Positions 1 to 5,854 of a stretch of 7,105 nucleotides of DNA are shown here, piece after piece. Position 1 is the stretch's first letter; the number at the start of each line of letters is the position of its first letter. Made by a program: the position numbers and the translations under genes. Origin of the DNA: Altererythrobacter sp. (lineage in GTDB: Bacteria > Pseudomonadota > Alphaproteobacteria > Sphingomonadales > Sphingomonadaceae); contig JALZVZ010000132.1 in NCBI GenBank assembly GCA_023299945.1, positions 1-7,105 on the forward strand. The letters run 5' to 3'. Below the pieces are notes generated by a model, which saw only the letters and a list, made by a program, of their open reading frames with translations, ran no database searches and had not been told where the DNA came from.

Positions 1-152
1 GTTTTGGTGTTTGCCATCCGCGCAACTTCGGTGCCGTAAAGACCCAATGTCAAAATGATAGGCAGGATTAGCGCGAACTCTACCAGGGAGATACCACTGG
101 TATCGCTGCGAAGGCGCTTCAAAAGCTTTGGGAAGGAGCCGAGTTTTTTCAT
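1..152 (-). CDS. TadE-like pseudopilin, N-terminal part (cut by window edge)
   Basis: Only the first 50 codons are inside the window; the gene runs on past base 1. The visible protein begins MKKLGSFPKLLKRLRSD: a short basic leader followed by Gly20, then ISLVEFALILPI and a hydrophobic segment to about residue 40. Gly at -1 and Glu at +5 (Gly20, Glu25) match the type IV prepilin peptidase site found in TadE/TadF pseudopilins. By family knowledge, such proteins are processed by the Tad prepilin peptidase and help assemble the Flp/Tad pilus in the inner membrane and periplasm. The ATG lies 2 bases beyond the stop of the preceding TadE-like gene. Its Shine-Dalgarno, AGGAG at 163-167 (10-base spacing), lies inside that gene's 3' end, so the two are probably translated from one mRNA. 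Whether it is TadE or TadF proper cannot be decided without the C-terminus. Confidence 0.85.
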   Translation of the reverse strand, partial: MKKLGSFPKLLKRLRSDTSGISLVEFALILPIILTLGLYGTEVARMANTK

Positions 153-154
153 TA

Positions 155-760
155 TTAGCACACTCCTGCTGCGTCGCCAAATCCCGGTTGATTAGCAAAT
201 GGTTGGTTCTTTTTTACCGTGCTGGCGCTAAGATTTCTTTTCGACACGCCGCCAGGAATGAAAGGGTTTGGAAACAATGGATCGTAGGAAACAGTTACTT
301 CGTAGATAACAACGTCACTTGCGCCGCCATTACCGTCAGAGCCAATATCCTCGTCCCACATGCCATTACCGTTCTCATCCGAATAGTTTTCCCCGACACT
401 GCAAGTTCCATCACTGTCAGCATCGTTCCAAGCTTCCGCGCGTTCAATATCATCAAAGTCGAAATAACTAACGCGTGATGTTGCGACCGTTGCGCCGGGA
501 GCCACAACACGAACAATGCTAGCGACTTCGTTGTCAGCAGCGGTCGTATTGCCGGATTCCAGCGATGATGACCTAGCTGCTGTTTGCACCGCACCGTTGA
601 GAATGGATTGGGTATAAGCCAATTGCCCTAGATCAAACAGGCCGAGCAACAAGGTAACAAACACAGTGGCTATCAGGCCGAACTCCATGATTGTGGTGCC
701 TTGCTCATCATCGCGCAGGGCGATGATGAGGGGCGAAGCTGTGAAGGAAAGAATGCGCAT
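155..760 (-). CDS. TadE-like pseudopilin with Asp-rich, EF-hand-like loops
   Basis: The protein has 201 residues from the ATG at 760. It has a short N-terminal leader, then Gly21-TTIM-Glu26-Phe, the prepilin-peptidase-type site (Gly -1, Glu +5). A single hydrophobic helix (about 27-48) is followed by an extracytoplasmic domain. This is the TadE family layout, a minor pseudopilin of the Tad/Flp pilus. Residues 113-124 (DADSDGTCSVGE) fit the spacing of a calcium-binding EF-hand loop, and a second Asp/Asn/Gly-rich stretch follows at 128-139 (DENGNGMWDEDI). The chain ends in Cys, with the only other Cys at 120. The start overlaps the TGA of the TadG-like gene by one base (TGATG), indicating translational coupling. 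A GTG at 763, directly before the ATG, is an equally possible start: GAGGA at 771-775 is 7 bases from the GTG and 10 from the ATG. The TadE-like call is secure; the exact pilus role is inferred. Confidence 0.87.
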   Translation of the reverse strand: MRILSFTASPLIIALRDDEQGTTIMEFGLIATVFVTLLLGLFDLGQLAYTQSILNGAVQTAARSSSLESGNTTAADNEVASIVRVVAPGATVATSRVSYFDFDDIERAEAWNDADSDGTCSVGENYSDENGNGMWDEDIGSDGNGGASDVVIYEVTVSYDPLFPNPFIPGGVSKRNLSASTVKKNQPFANQPGFGDAAGVC

Positions 761-2757
761 CACTGAGTAATCCTCAGCTCGCCAACATCCTTGGCAATTT
801 CCTGGAATGCTTCGTTCAGCTGATTGGCTGAATTGGCGATAAAGGCGCTATCATCCGACGCACAACTTTCCAGATCAGGTGTAAGACCAGTATCGAATGC
901 GATCACCCACACTCGGATGCCTTTTGATTTGGCAATTTCACAAGTAGTGATGAACCGAGCTGTATGGCGTGCTGCGATATCTGTGGTGCCATTGGTAGCT
1001 ATGCGCTTGTCATGAGGCTCGATGCCATAGCTGGAATAGACGCGAGAGTTTGGAGACATTGCTCCATCACTCATAAAGATGATGTGGCGTGCGACGTCAC
1101 CGCCATTGGCAGGTGCAGCGTTAACATTGTCTGCAAAGATGCCTTCTGGCGAGGCAAGGCGCGCGCCCCAAATCATACCGATGTTGTGGTAAGTCGCTCC
1201 GTCTGTCGACAGACTATTGGCGTAATTATAAAATTCACCTTGGTCCATTGTAGTCAGCAATTGAGCCTCATTCGGGCAGGCGGCAAAGTTGCCTTGAGGA
1301 GTGTCACCATGAGTTGTTTCGCCCCATCTGCTTTCCTCAGCAAAGGTCTGGTTGCCAGCTGAATCAGTCCGGCGGTAGGATACTTGGCTCCAAAGCGGTT
1401 TCCACTGAGTTGCATCATTATTGGTCGGCTCACCGTCGATATCCAGGTCCAATGCTCCGCTGGGGGTAAGACCCAATAAGGAGCTAAAGCTAAAGTTCGA
1501 TTGCGCAACGGTCTCCCGCTCTTCAATACACCCTTCCCAAGTAGACGCCTCATTGCCGCCCTCAAATCCAGTTGGGGTATTGACTGATGCAAATGTCTTA
1601 AATTGAGAAGTGTCGTAGTCCACTACCTTATGGTTCCACTCTTGGAACGAGGTGGCGGTGGTGGTGGTAAAAATAGGATCTTCGATCGAAAAAATCACGT
1701 CAGACAAATTTCGTGTGACTTCACGCCGAATAACCCAATGGTTGTTTCGACCGGCCCTGTAACACGCATATTCCGTGCGGCTCTGCTCCTGCGTGCTCGT
1801 TTCTTCTGTAACGCGCTGGCCGCTTGCGTTTATGTAAGGAGCGCCAGTCGATGAGCTTAGCCCACCATTATTGGCCCAACTGGTATCGTTGGGCTCGTTA
1901 GCACGGCACAGACTGTTGGTACGAAAGGATCCGATATGAAAAAACCAAGAATTAAAAGAAAATGTTTCATTGCCAGTCTGAGTAGTCGTGAAAGGAGCTT
2001 CCCACCCTTGGAACGTATCCACGCTAGTTTCTTCAAAAACCGCTTCTCTCGATTGTATCGCGCTATTGTCTGCGATGTAGCTGGGATCTTCATTAACAAG
2101 CAGACGACCTACATTTACGCTGGAGCTGTAAGGCACAAAACCGTAGCGAATGCGCGCGTTACCGCCCGCCGCAGCTGTTGAAACGGTATCGTAGAACGAC
2201 CTCATAGAATTGCGAAGTGCCGCGATTCTTGTTTGTGTGCCATCAAGATTGAAAGCCATGGACCCGGTCGTGTCGAGCACCATCATTACATCGCTGTTAC
2301 CAACCGACATGGATGCGCTACAATCTACCGATAGTGGCAATTCATCGAAACCAAACAAGCGAACTACAACCGTATCGAGCGTAGTGGCGGCAATGCCGTC
2401 GATCGTGTTTCCATCATCAGGCGTTGTCGCAACAAATGAGGTTGATCTAACACCCTCATTTGTTTCGTCGAAGTTGGTTGAAAAGAATGTATCTGCGCGT
2501 GTCTGCGCCGCAGTATTAAAGCCATCGGCACCAACAGCGCGGCGTCCAGCAAGCACGCCAGAATCGCAAGCATTTTGAAGCTTGTTCTGCACCATGTAGG
2601 CCCGCGACATATCGACGCCGCCGCCAACCATTCCGGCCAGTGCAATCATTGCGACCGCGCTGATCGGCATGATGCTGCCGCTAACATCCTGTAGGAGTTT
2701 GCGCTTAGTTGCTTGTGCTTTAACCTTAAAATCAGTCACGATGTACATGCCCCGCAT
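760..2757 (-). CDS. tadG: TadG-like Tad pilus protein with von Willebrand A domain
   Basis: This is a 665-residue protein. After a basic leader comes DVSGSIMPISAVAMIALAG (24-42), the start of a transmembrane helix, then VDMSRAYMVQNKLQNACDSG, a hallmark of the TadG N-terminal (Tad) domain. The von Willebrand A domain starts near 154 with the MIDAS motif DTTGS (162-166). It resumes with the conserved TYHNIGMIWGARL stretch (522-534, Thr522 a likely MIDAS Thr) and MSDG (562-565). Between about 215 and 500 lies a long Ser/Thr/Asn-rich insertion holding a DLDIDG loop at 437-442. The C-terminus VGELRITQ is typical of this family. TadG is an envelope-anchored component of Tad pilus assembly; metal-dependent ligand binding through MIDAS is family inference. 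It heads the run of Tad genes and has its own upstream region with a CtrA-like box. The start is uncertain: no Shine-Dalgarno precedes ATG 2757, and GGGG just downstream could serve the in-frame GTG seven codons in. Confidence 0.88.
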   Translation of the reverse strand: MRGMYIVTDFKVKAQATKRKLLQDVSGSIMPISAVAMIALAGMVGGGVDMSRAYMVQNKLQNACDSGVLAGRRAVGADGFNTAAQTRADTFFSTNFDETNEGVRSTSFVATTPDDGNTIDGIAATTLDTVVVRLFGFDELPLSVDCSASMSVGNSDVMMVLDTTGSMAFNLDGTQTRIAALRNSMRSFYDTVSTAAAGGNARIRYGFVPYSSSVNVGRLLVNEDPSYIADNSAIQSREAVFEETSVDTFQGWEAPFTTTQTGNETFSFNSWFFHIGSFRTNSLCRANEPNDTSWANNGGLSSSTGAPYINASGQRVTEETSTQEQSRTEYACYRAGRNNHWVIRREVTRNLSDVIFSIEDPIFTTTTATSFQEWNHKVVDYDTSQFKTFASVNTPTGFEGGNEASTWEGCIEERETVAQSNFSFSSLLGLTPSGALDLDIDGEPTNNDATQWKPLWSQVSYRRTDSAGNQTFAEESRWGETTHGDTPQGNFAACPNEAQLLTTMDQGEFYNYANSLSTDGATYHNIGMIWGARLASPEGIFADNVNAAPANGGDVARHIIFMSDGAMSPNSRVYSSYGIEPHDKRIATNGTTDIAARHTARFITTCEIAKSKGIRVWVIAFDTGLTPDLESCASDDSAFIANSANQLNEAFQEIAKDVGELRITQ

Positions 2758-2775
2758 AAAATATATGCAAGGTCC

Positions 2776-2805
2776 ATACCCGCTTAGATCCTAAGCAGTG
2801 GTCAA
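2776..2805 (-). promoter_or_regulatory. Candidate tadG promoter
   Basis: TTGACC (2800-2805) is a good -35 match on the minus strand and sits just downstream of the CtrA-like box. No good -10 follows at 16-18 bases; the spacer instead holds a hairpin-like repeat, and the nearest partial match is GGGTAT (2776-2781) at 18 bases. A poor -10 would suit an activator-dependent promoter, but the assignment is tentative. Confidence 0.35.
2782..2796. repeat. 6-bp inverted repeat in the tadG leader
   Basis: GCTTAG-ATC-CTAAGC: a perfect 6-base stem with a 3-base loop, between pdhB and tadG. On the minus strand it is followed by GGGTATGG rather than a T-run, so it is not a standard terminator for pdhB. 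It could be a short mRNA hairpin or a protein site between -35 and the start. Confidence 0.4.
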
Positions 2806-2814
2806 GCGGTTAGG

Positions 2815-2829
2815 TTAATATGAAGTTAC
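2815..2829 (-). promoter_or_regulatory. CtrA-type binding box upstream of tadG
   Basis: The coding strand reads GTAA-CTTCATA-TTAA followed by CC, one mismatch from the alphaproteobacterial CtrA consensus TTAA-N7-TTAA with the favoured trailing C. It lies 58 bases before the TadG start and 9 bases upstream of a TTGACC -35-like hexamer. CtrA is a cell-cycle response regulator known to control pilus and flagellar genes in this class. Binding here is inferred. Confidence 0.55.
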
Positions 2830-2841
2830 CTACCTAAGCCT

Positions 2842-4212
2842 TTACGATTTGTAACAAACTGCCTTGGTCGCTGTGACGATCCGGTCTGCATCAATCAGTG
2901 CAAGCTTCTCAAGGTTGGCCGCATAGGGCAGCGGCACATCCTCATTGCAAACGCGCATGACAGGCGCATCGAGATCGTCAAAGCCTTGCTCCATGCATAC
3001 AGCAATGATTTCAGACGCGATGGAACATGTCGGCCAGCCTTCTTCTGCAATCACAATCCGATTGGTTTTCTTAAGACTTTCCAGAACTGTAGCAGTGTCG
3101 AGCGGACGCAAAGTGCGCAGATCAATGACCTCTGCATCAATGCCTTCGCCTGCCAATGTTTCTGCCGCTTCGAGCGCTAGACCAACACCAATAGAGTAAC
3201 TGACTATGGTTACGTCAGCCCCCTCGCGCATGATGCGGGCCTTGCCGATGGGCAGAACGTGATCGTCAAGATCAGGCACGTCAAAGCTGCGGCCATAGAC
3301 CAATTCGTTTTCGAGAAAGACTACGGGGTCCTCGCAGCGAATAGCAGCCTTCATTAACCCTTTGGCATCGGCCGCATCGAACGGCGCAATCACAATCAAG
3401 CCTGGCACGCTGGCATACCAAGGGCCGTAATTTTGGCTGTGCTGCGCGCCAACGCGGGTGGCTGCGCCATTGGGCCCGCGGAACACGATGGGACAGCGCA
3501 TTTGGCCGCCCGACATATAATTGGTCTTGGCCGCCGAGTTAATGATGTGGTCAATCGCCTGCATGGCAAAGTTGAAAGTCATGAACTCTACGATAGGCCG
3601 CAAGCCCCCCATGGCCGCGCCTGTACCAATACCGGCAAAACCATATTCAGTGATCGGCGTATCGATCACGCGTTTGGGGCCGAACTCATCAAGCAGGCCT
3701 TGCGTGACTTTATAGGCACCTTGATATTCAGCGACTTCCTCGCCCATCACAAACACGCGGTCATCGCGGCGCATTTCCTCGGCCATGGCATCGCGCAAAG
3801 CTTCGCGCACAGGCGTGCTGGTAAAACTGGTGCCTTCGGGCACAGATGGGTCGGATTTAGGTTGCGAGGCTTGCGGCGCGGCTTGCGCAGCAGGCGCCGG
3901 TGTGGGCGCAGGCTCAGGCGCTGCTGCCAGTGTCGGAGCGGGCGCGGGTGTGTCAGAGCTCGCCTCATCGCCCTCGCCGTGCATCATTGCGATAACAGTA
4001 CCAACGGGGACATTCTCCGTCCCCTCAGCAATCATAATTTTGCCGAGCGTGCCTTCGTCAATCGCCTCAAATTCCATTGTCGCTTTGTCGGTTTCGATCT
4101 CGGCAATGATATCGCCGGGCGCAATCGCATCGCCTTCGGCCTTAAGCCATTTGGCGAGCGTGCCCTCTTCCATGGTTGGGGAAAGCGCGGGCATTTTGAG
4201 TTCAATAGCCAT
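2842..4212 (-). CDS. pdhB: Pyruvate dehydrogenase E1 beta subunit with N-terminal lipoyl domain
   Basis: With PdhA it forms the thiamine-diphosphate-dependent E1 that decarboxylates pyruvate and reductively acetylates lipoyl groups, feeding acetyl-CoA to the citric acid cycle. The 456 residues divide into a lipoyl domain (1-80), an Ala/Pro-rich flexible linker (about 86-125) and the E1 beta catalytic region (about 130-456). The lipoyl domain carries [10 protein letters not shown] with Lys43 as the lipoylated residue. The catalytic region holds [15 protein letters not shown], where the conserved Glu of GEEV contacts the cofactor in this family, then [17 protein letters not shown], and a transketolase C-terminal domain with [11 protein letters not shown] and ITEEGW-like IAEEGW. 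The start overlaps the pdhA stop by one base (TGATG), and GGAG at 4221-4224 gives 8-base spacing, so translation is probably coupled. No E2 (pdhC) follows; the next gene downstream is tadG after 84 bases. Lipoyl-E1 beta fusions are established in alphaproteobacteria. Confidence 0.96.
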   Translation of the reverse strand: MAIELKMPALSPTMEEGTLAKWLKAEGDAIAPGDIIAEIETDKATMEFEAIDEGTLGKIMIAEGTENVPVGTVIAMMHGEGDEASSDTPAPAPTLAAAPEPAPTPAPAAQAAPQASQPKSDPSVPEGTSFTSTPVREALRDAMAEEMRRDDRVFVMGEEVAEYQGAYKVTQGLLDEFGPKRVIDTPITEYGFAGIGTGAAMGGLRPIVEFMTFNFAMQAIDHIINSAAKTNYMSGGQMRCPIVFRGPNGAATRVGAQHSQNYGPWYASVPGLIVIAPFDAADAKGLMKAAIRCEDPVVFLENELVYGRSFDVPDLDDHVLPIGKARIMREGADVTIVSYSIGVGLALEAAETLAGEGIDAEVIDLRTLRPLDTATVLESLKKTNRIVIAEEGWPTCSIASEIIAVCMEQGFDDLDAPVMRVCNEDVPLPYAANLEKLALIDADRIVTATKAVCYKS

Positions 4213-5300
4213 CAGTATTTCTCCACCAGAATATCGGTGTAGAGCTCGGAAGGCTCTGGTTCCGGCGATGTTTCAGCAAAATCAGCAGAGGCGGCAACCC
4301 GCGCACGGATCGCCTTATCCAGCGCCTTTAGATCGGCCTCGCTCGTGCCACTTTCCATCAGCATTTTCTTCATGCCTTCAATCGGGTCTTGGGTATCGCG
4401 CTTTTCCTGCACTTCTTCGCGGCTGCGGTATTTTGCCGGATCAGACATGGAATGCCCGCGATAGCGGTAGGTGTTGCATTCAATCAGCACGGGGCCATTG
4501 CCCCCGCGCACATGCTCAAACGCGATCTCAGCGGCTCCGCGCACTTGCAATACGTCCATGCCATCAACATCCATGCCGGGAATACGGAAGGCTGCGCCGC
4601 GGCGGTAAAATTCAGTTTCTGCGCTTGAGCGCGTTACGGCTGTACCCATCGCATATTGATTGTTCTCAACCACAAATACGATCGGCAGGTTCCAAAGCGC
4701 GGCCATATTGAACGTCTCGTAAACCTGGCCCTGGTTGGCGGCACCATCGCCAAAATAGGCAAGGCACAATCCGCCATCTTCTTTATACTTATGCGCCAGC
4801 GCCAATCCGCCGCCGAGCGATACTTGAGCGCCAACAATGCCGTGGCCGCCGTAGAATTTATGCTCCGTGCTGAACATATGCATGGAGCCACCCTTGCCTT
4901 TAGAAATGCCTGCTTGGCGTCCCGTCAGCTCGGCCATGATGACATTGGGATCAATGCCGTAAGCGAGCATATGACCATGGTCACGGTATCCAGTGATTAC
5001 GCTATCTCGATCATTGTTGAGCGCGCTTTGCAGGCCAATCGCAACGGCTTCTTGGCCAATATACAGGTGACAAAAGCCGCCAATCAAACCCAGACCGTAG
5101 AGCTGGCCCGCCTTTTCCTCAAACCGGCGGATGAGCAACATCTGCTCATACAGGGCCAGCTTCTCTTCATCCGATGCATCATAAGCGCCAGCCTTAATGT
5201 GCGCGTCTTGCAGAGCCGAGAGCGCGAAATCGTCGCTGGTTGAGGTTTTGGAAGACGCATTCGCTGCGGTCTTTGCTGACTTCTTGGGTGCTTTGGCCAA
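4212..5300 (-). CDS. pdhA: Pyruvate dehydrogenase E1 alpha subunit
   Basis: This 362-residue protein is the alpha chain of the alpha2-beta2 pyruvate dehydrogenase E1, partner of the overlapping pdhB. The thiamine diphosphate/Mg2+ motif runs from GDGAANQG (184-191) to VENN (211-214). Other family marks are [11 protein letters not shown] (79-89), YRDHGH (105-110), [10 protein letters not shown] (134-143) and the active-site loop YRGHSMSDP (280-288), equivalent to the phosphorylation loop of the mitochondrial enzyme. The first 40 residues are Lys/Ala/Ser-rich and probably disordered. The start is a TTG: an in-frame TAA at 5304-5306 blocks any upstream start, and the next Met is residue 54, inside the conserved fold ([11 protein letters not shown]). 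AAGGA at 5309-5313 lies 8 bases before the TTG. The family assignment is certain. Restriction to pyruvate rather than another 2-oxo acid is supported by similarity to alphaproteobacterial PdhA and the lipoyl-E1 beta partner. Confidence 0.96.
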   Translation of the reverse strand: MAKAPKKSAKTAANASSKTSTSDDFALSALQDAHIKAGAYDASDEEKLALYEQMLLIRRFEEKAGQLYGLGLIGGFCHLYIGQEAVAIGLQSALNNDRDSVITGYRDHGHMLAYGIDPNVIMAELTGRQAGISKGKGGSMHMFSTEHKFYGGHGIVGAQVSLGGGLALAHKYKEDGGLCLAYFGDGAANQGQVYETFNMAALWNLPIVFVVENNQYAMGTAVTRSSAETEFYRRGAAFRIPGMDVDGMDVLQVRGAAEIAFEHVRGGNGPVLIECNTYRYRGHSMSDPAKYRSREEVQEKRDTQDPIEGMKKMLMESGTSEADLKALDKAIRARVAASADFAETSPEPEPSELYTDILVEKY

Positions 5301-5308
5301 GCCTTATG

Positions 5309-5313
5309 TCCTT
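5309..5313 (-). promoter_or_regulatory. Ribosome binding site deciding the TTG start of pdhA
   Basis: On the coding strand AAGGA stands 8 bases before TTG at 5300. With the in-frame TAA at 5304-5306 just upstream and no Met until residue 54, it fixes TTG as the initiation codon. Confidence 0.75.
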
Positions 5314-5362
5314 GTGTTTTGCGCCCCTGGGGAGAGATGAGGCCTGCAATTGCTATTCCCGC

Positions 5363-5392
5363 CCTATACGACGAAGCGTCAACTTGACGCAA
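5363..5392 (-). promoter_or_regulatory. Candidate pdhA promoter overlapping a palindromic operator
   Basis: The 146-base gap between the ftsB-like gene and pdhA holds two overlapping promoter-like readings on the minus strand. One is TTGCGT (5387-5392), 18-base spacer, TATAGG (5363-5368). The other is TTGACG (5377-5382), 18 bases, GAATAG (5353-5358). Neither -10 is strong, as is usual in alphaproteobacteria. In both readings the 15-bp palindrome at 5376-5390 overlaps the core promoter. The leader to the TTG start would be about 45-55 bases. Inferred from pattern only. Confidence 0.4.
5376..5390. repeat. 15-bp perfect palindrome, putative operator of pdhAB
   Basis: The plus strand reads GCGTCAACTTGACGC: two 7-base arms, GCGTCAA and TTGACGC, about one central base. 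It ends 75 bases before the pdhA start and contains a TTGACG -35-like hexamer, a position suited to a repressor or activator dimer. With a 1-base centre it cannot form a terminator hairpin. I cannot name the regulator; it does not look like the Escherichia coli PdhR site. Confidence 0.55.
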
Positions 5393-5446
5393 CGGCAATG
5401 GGCCGGTCTGCATACGAAATACCAAATATTAGAAACGAAACGCCTA

Positions 5447-5773
5447 CTAGTCGCCCAGCGTAATAACGATCTCGTCGCGGTGCACCACATTAAGGTTCTT
5501 GCGGATCAATTCACCCGCCAGATCAGCGTCTGCGCCTTGGATGTCTAGCAATTTGACACGGTGCGCCAATTCGTCGCGGTGCTGCGATAGCTTGGCGATA
5601 TGCTCTTGGCGCTCGCCCAACACATTGGCGTTTTCATTCCAAGCGAGCAAACCCGTCGGCCCAGCAATCGCTAGCGCTGCCAGCAACAATAAAATTGCCA
5701 GCCCGCCAATCTGCCTGGTCTGATCAGGCGAAAGCCGCGAAAGCGCTTTATTGATGGAACCTACCTTGGGCAT
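5447..5773 (-). CDS. FtsB/DivIC-like septum formation initiator
   Basis: This 108-residue protein has the FtsB/DivIC plan. A short cytoplasmic N-terminus (1-21) is followed by one transmembrane helix (about 22-44, rich in Leu/Ala/Ile), then a predicted coiled coil (about 46-78, with Leu/Ile/Val spaced along ERQEHIAKLSQHRDELAHRV). It ends in a short periplasmic tail whose ADLAGELIRKNLNVVHRDEIV resembles the conserved end of the family (variants of ARE.L...PDE.V). By family knowledge, FtsB pairs with FtsL and FtsQ in the divisome and helps activate septal peptidoglycan synthesis. The start is fixed because an in-frame TAG lies two codons upstream; AGAGGGG stands just before the ATG, with rather short spacing. 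The gene lies 146 bases upstream of pdhA, a neighbourhood often seen in alphaproteobacteria, where eno commonly precedes it; here an acyl-CoA dehydrogenase gene does. FtsB identity is likely but rests on architecture plus the tail motif. Confidence 0.82.
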   Translation of the reverse strand: MPKVGSINKALSRLSPDQTRQIGGLAILLLLAALAIAGPTGLLAWNENANVLGERQEHIAKLSQHRDELAHRVKLLDIQGADADLAGELIRKNLNVVHRDEIVITLGD

Positions 5774-5782
5774 GCCCCTCTA

Positions 5783-5820
5783 GAATCATAGTTGATTCAG
5801 CGGCGCAAGCACTTTCTTGC
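5783..5820. repeat. Two small inverted repeats upstream of the ftsB-like gene
   Basis: The 81-base gap between the acyl-CoA dehydrogenase and ftsB-like genes holds GAATCA-N4-TGATTC (5783-5798) and GCAAG-N6-CTTGC (5805-5820). Neither is followed by a T-run on the minus strand, so neither reads as an intrinsic terminator. They could be weak mRNA hairpins or protein sites. The first overlaps a lone TATGAT hexamer (5785-5790) that has no good -35 partner. Confidence 0.35.
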
Positions 5821-5854
5821 CAGATGCGTCATAATCCCTGTGTTTTGACCGCTT

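Noticed and set aside
2782..2796. Intrinsic terminator after pdhB
   Set aside because: The 6-bp stem is A/T-mixed and not followed by a T-run on the transcribed strand.
3433..4242. Long open frame on the plus strand opposite pdhB
   Set aside because: It lies antisense to the strongly supported pdhB; its Arg/His/Gly-rich product has no recognisable fold and reflects the codon pattern of the opposite strand.
3785..4711. 308-codon plus-strand open frame spanning the pdhA/pdhB junction
   Set aside because: Antisense to two certain genes, product is low-complexity Ala/Ser/Gly then Arg/Pro/Ser-rich, and no ribosome site is evident.
5323..5333. CCCCTGGGG as an operator or terminator in the pdhA leader
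   Set aside because: Arms of only four bases about one central base; too short to distinguish from chance.
5785..5790. TATGAT as a -10 box for the ftsB-like gene
   Set aside because: No acceptable -35 at 16-18 bases, and the leader would be only a few bases long.
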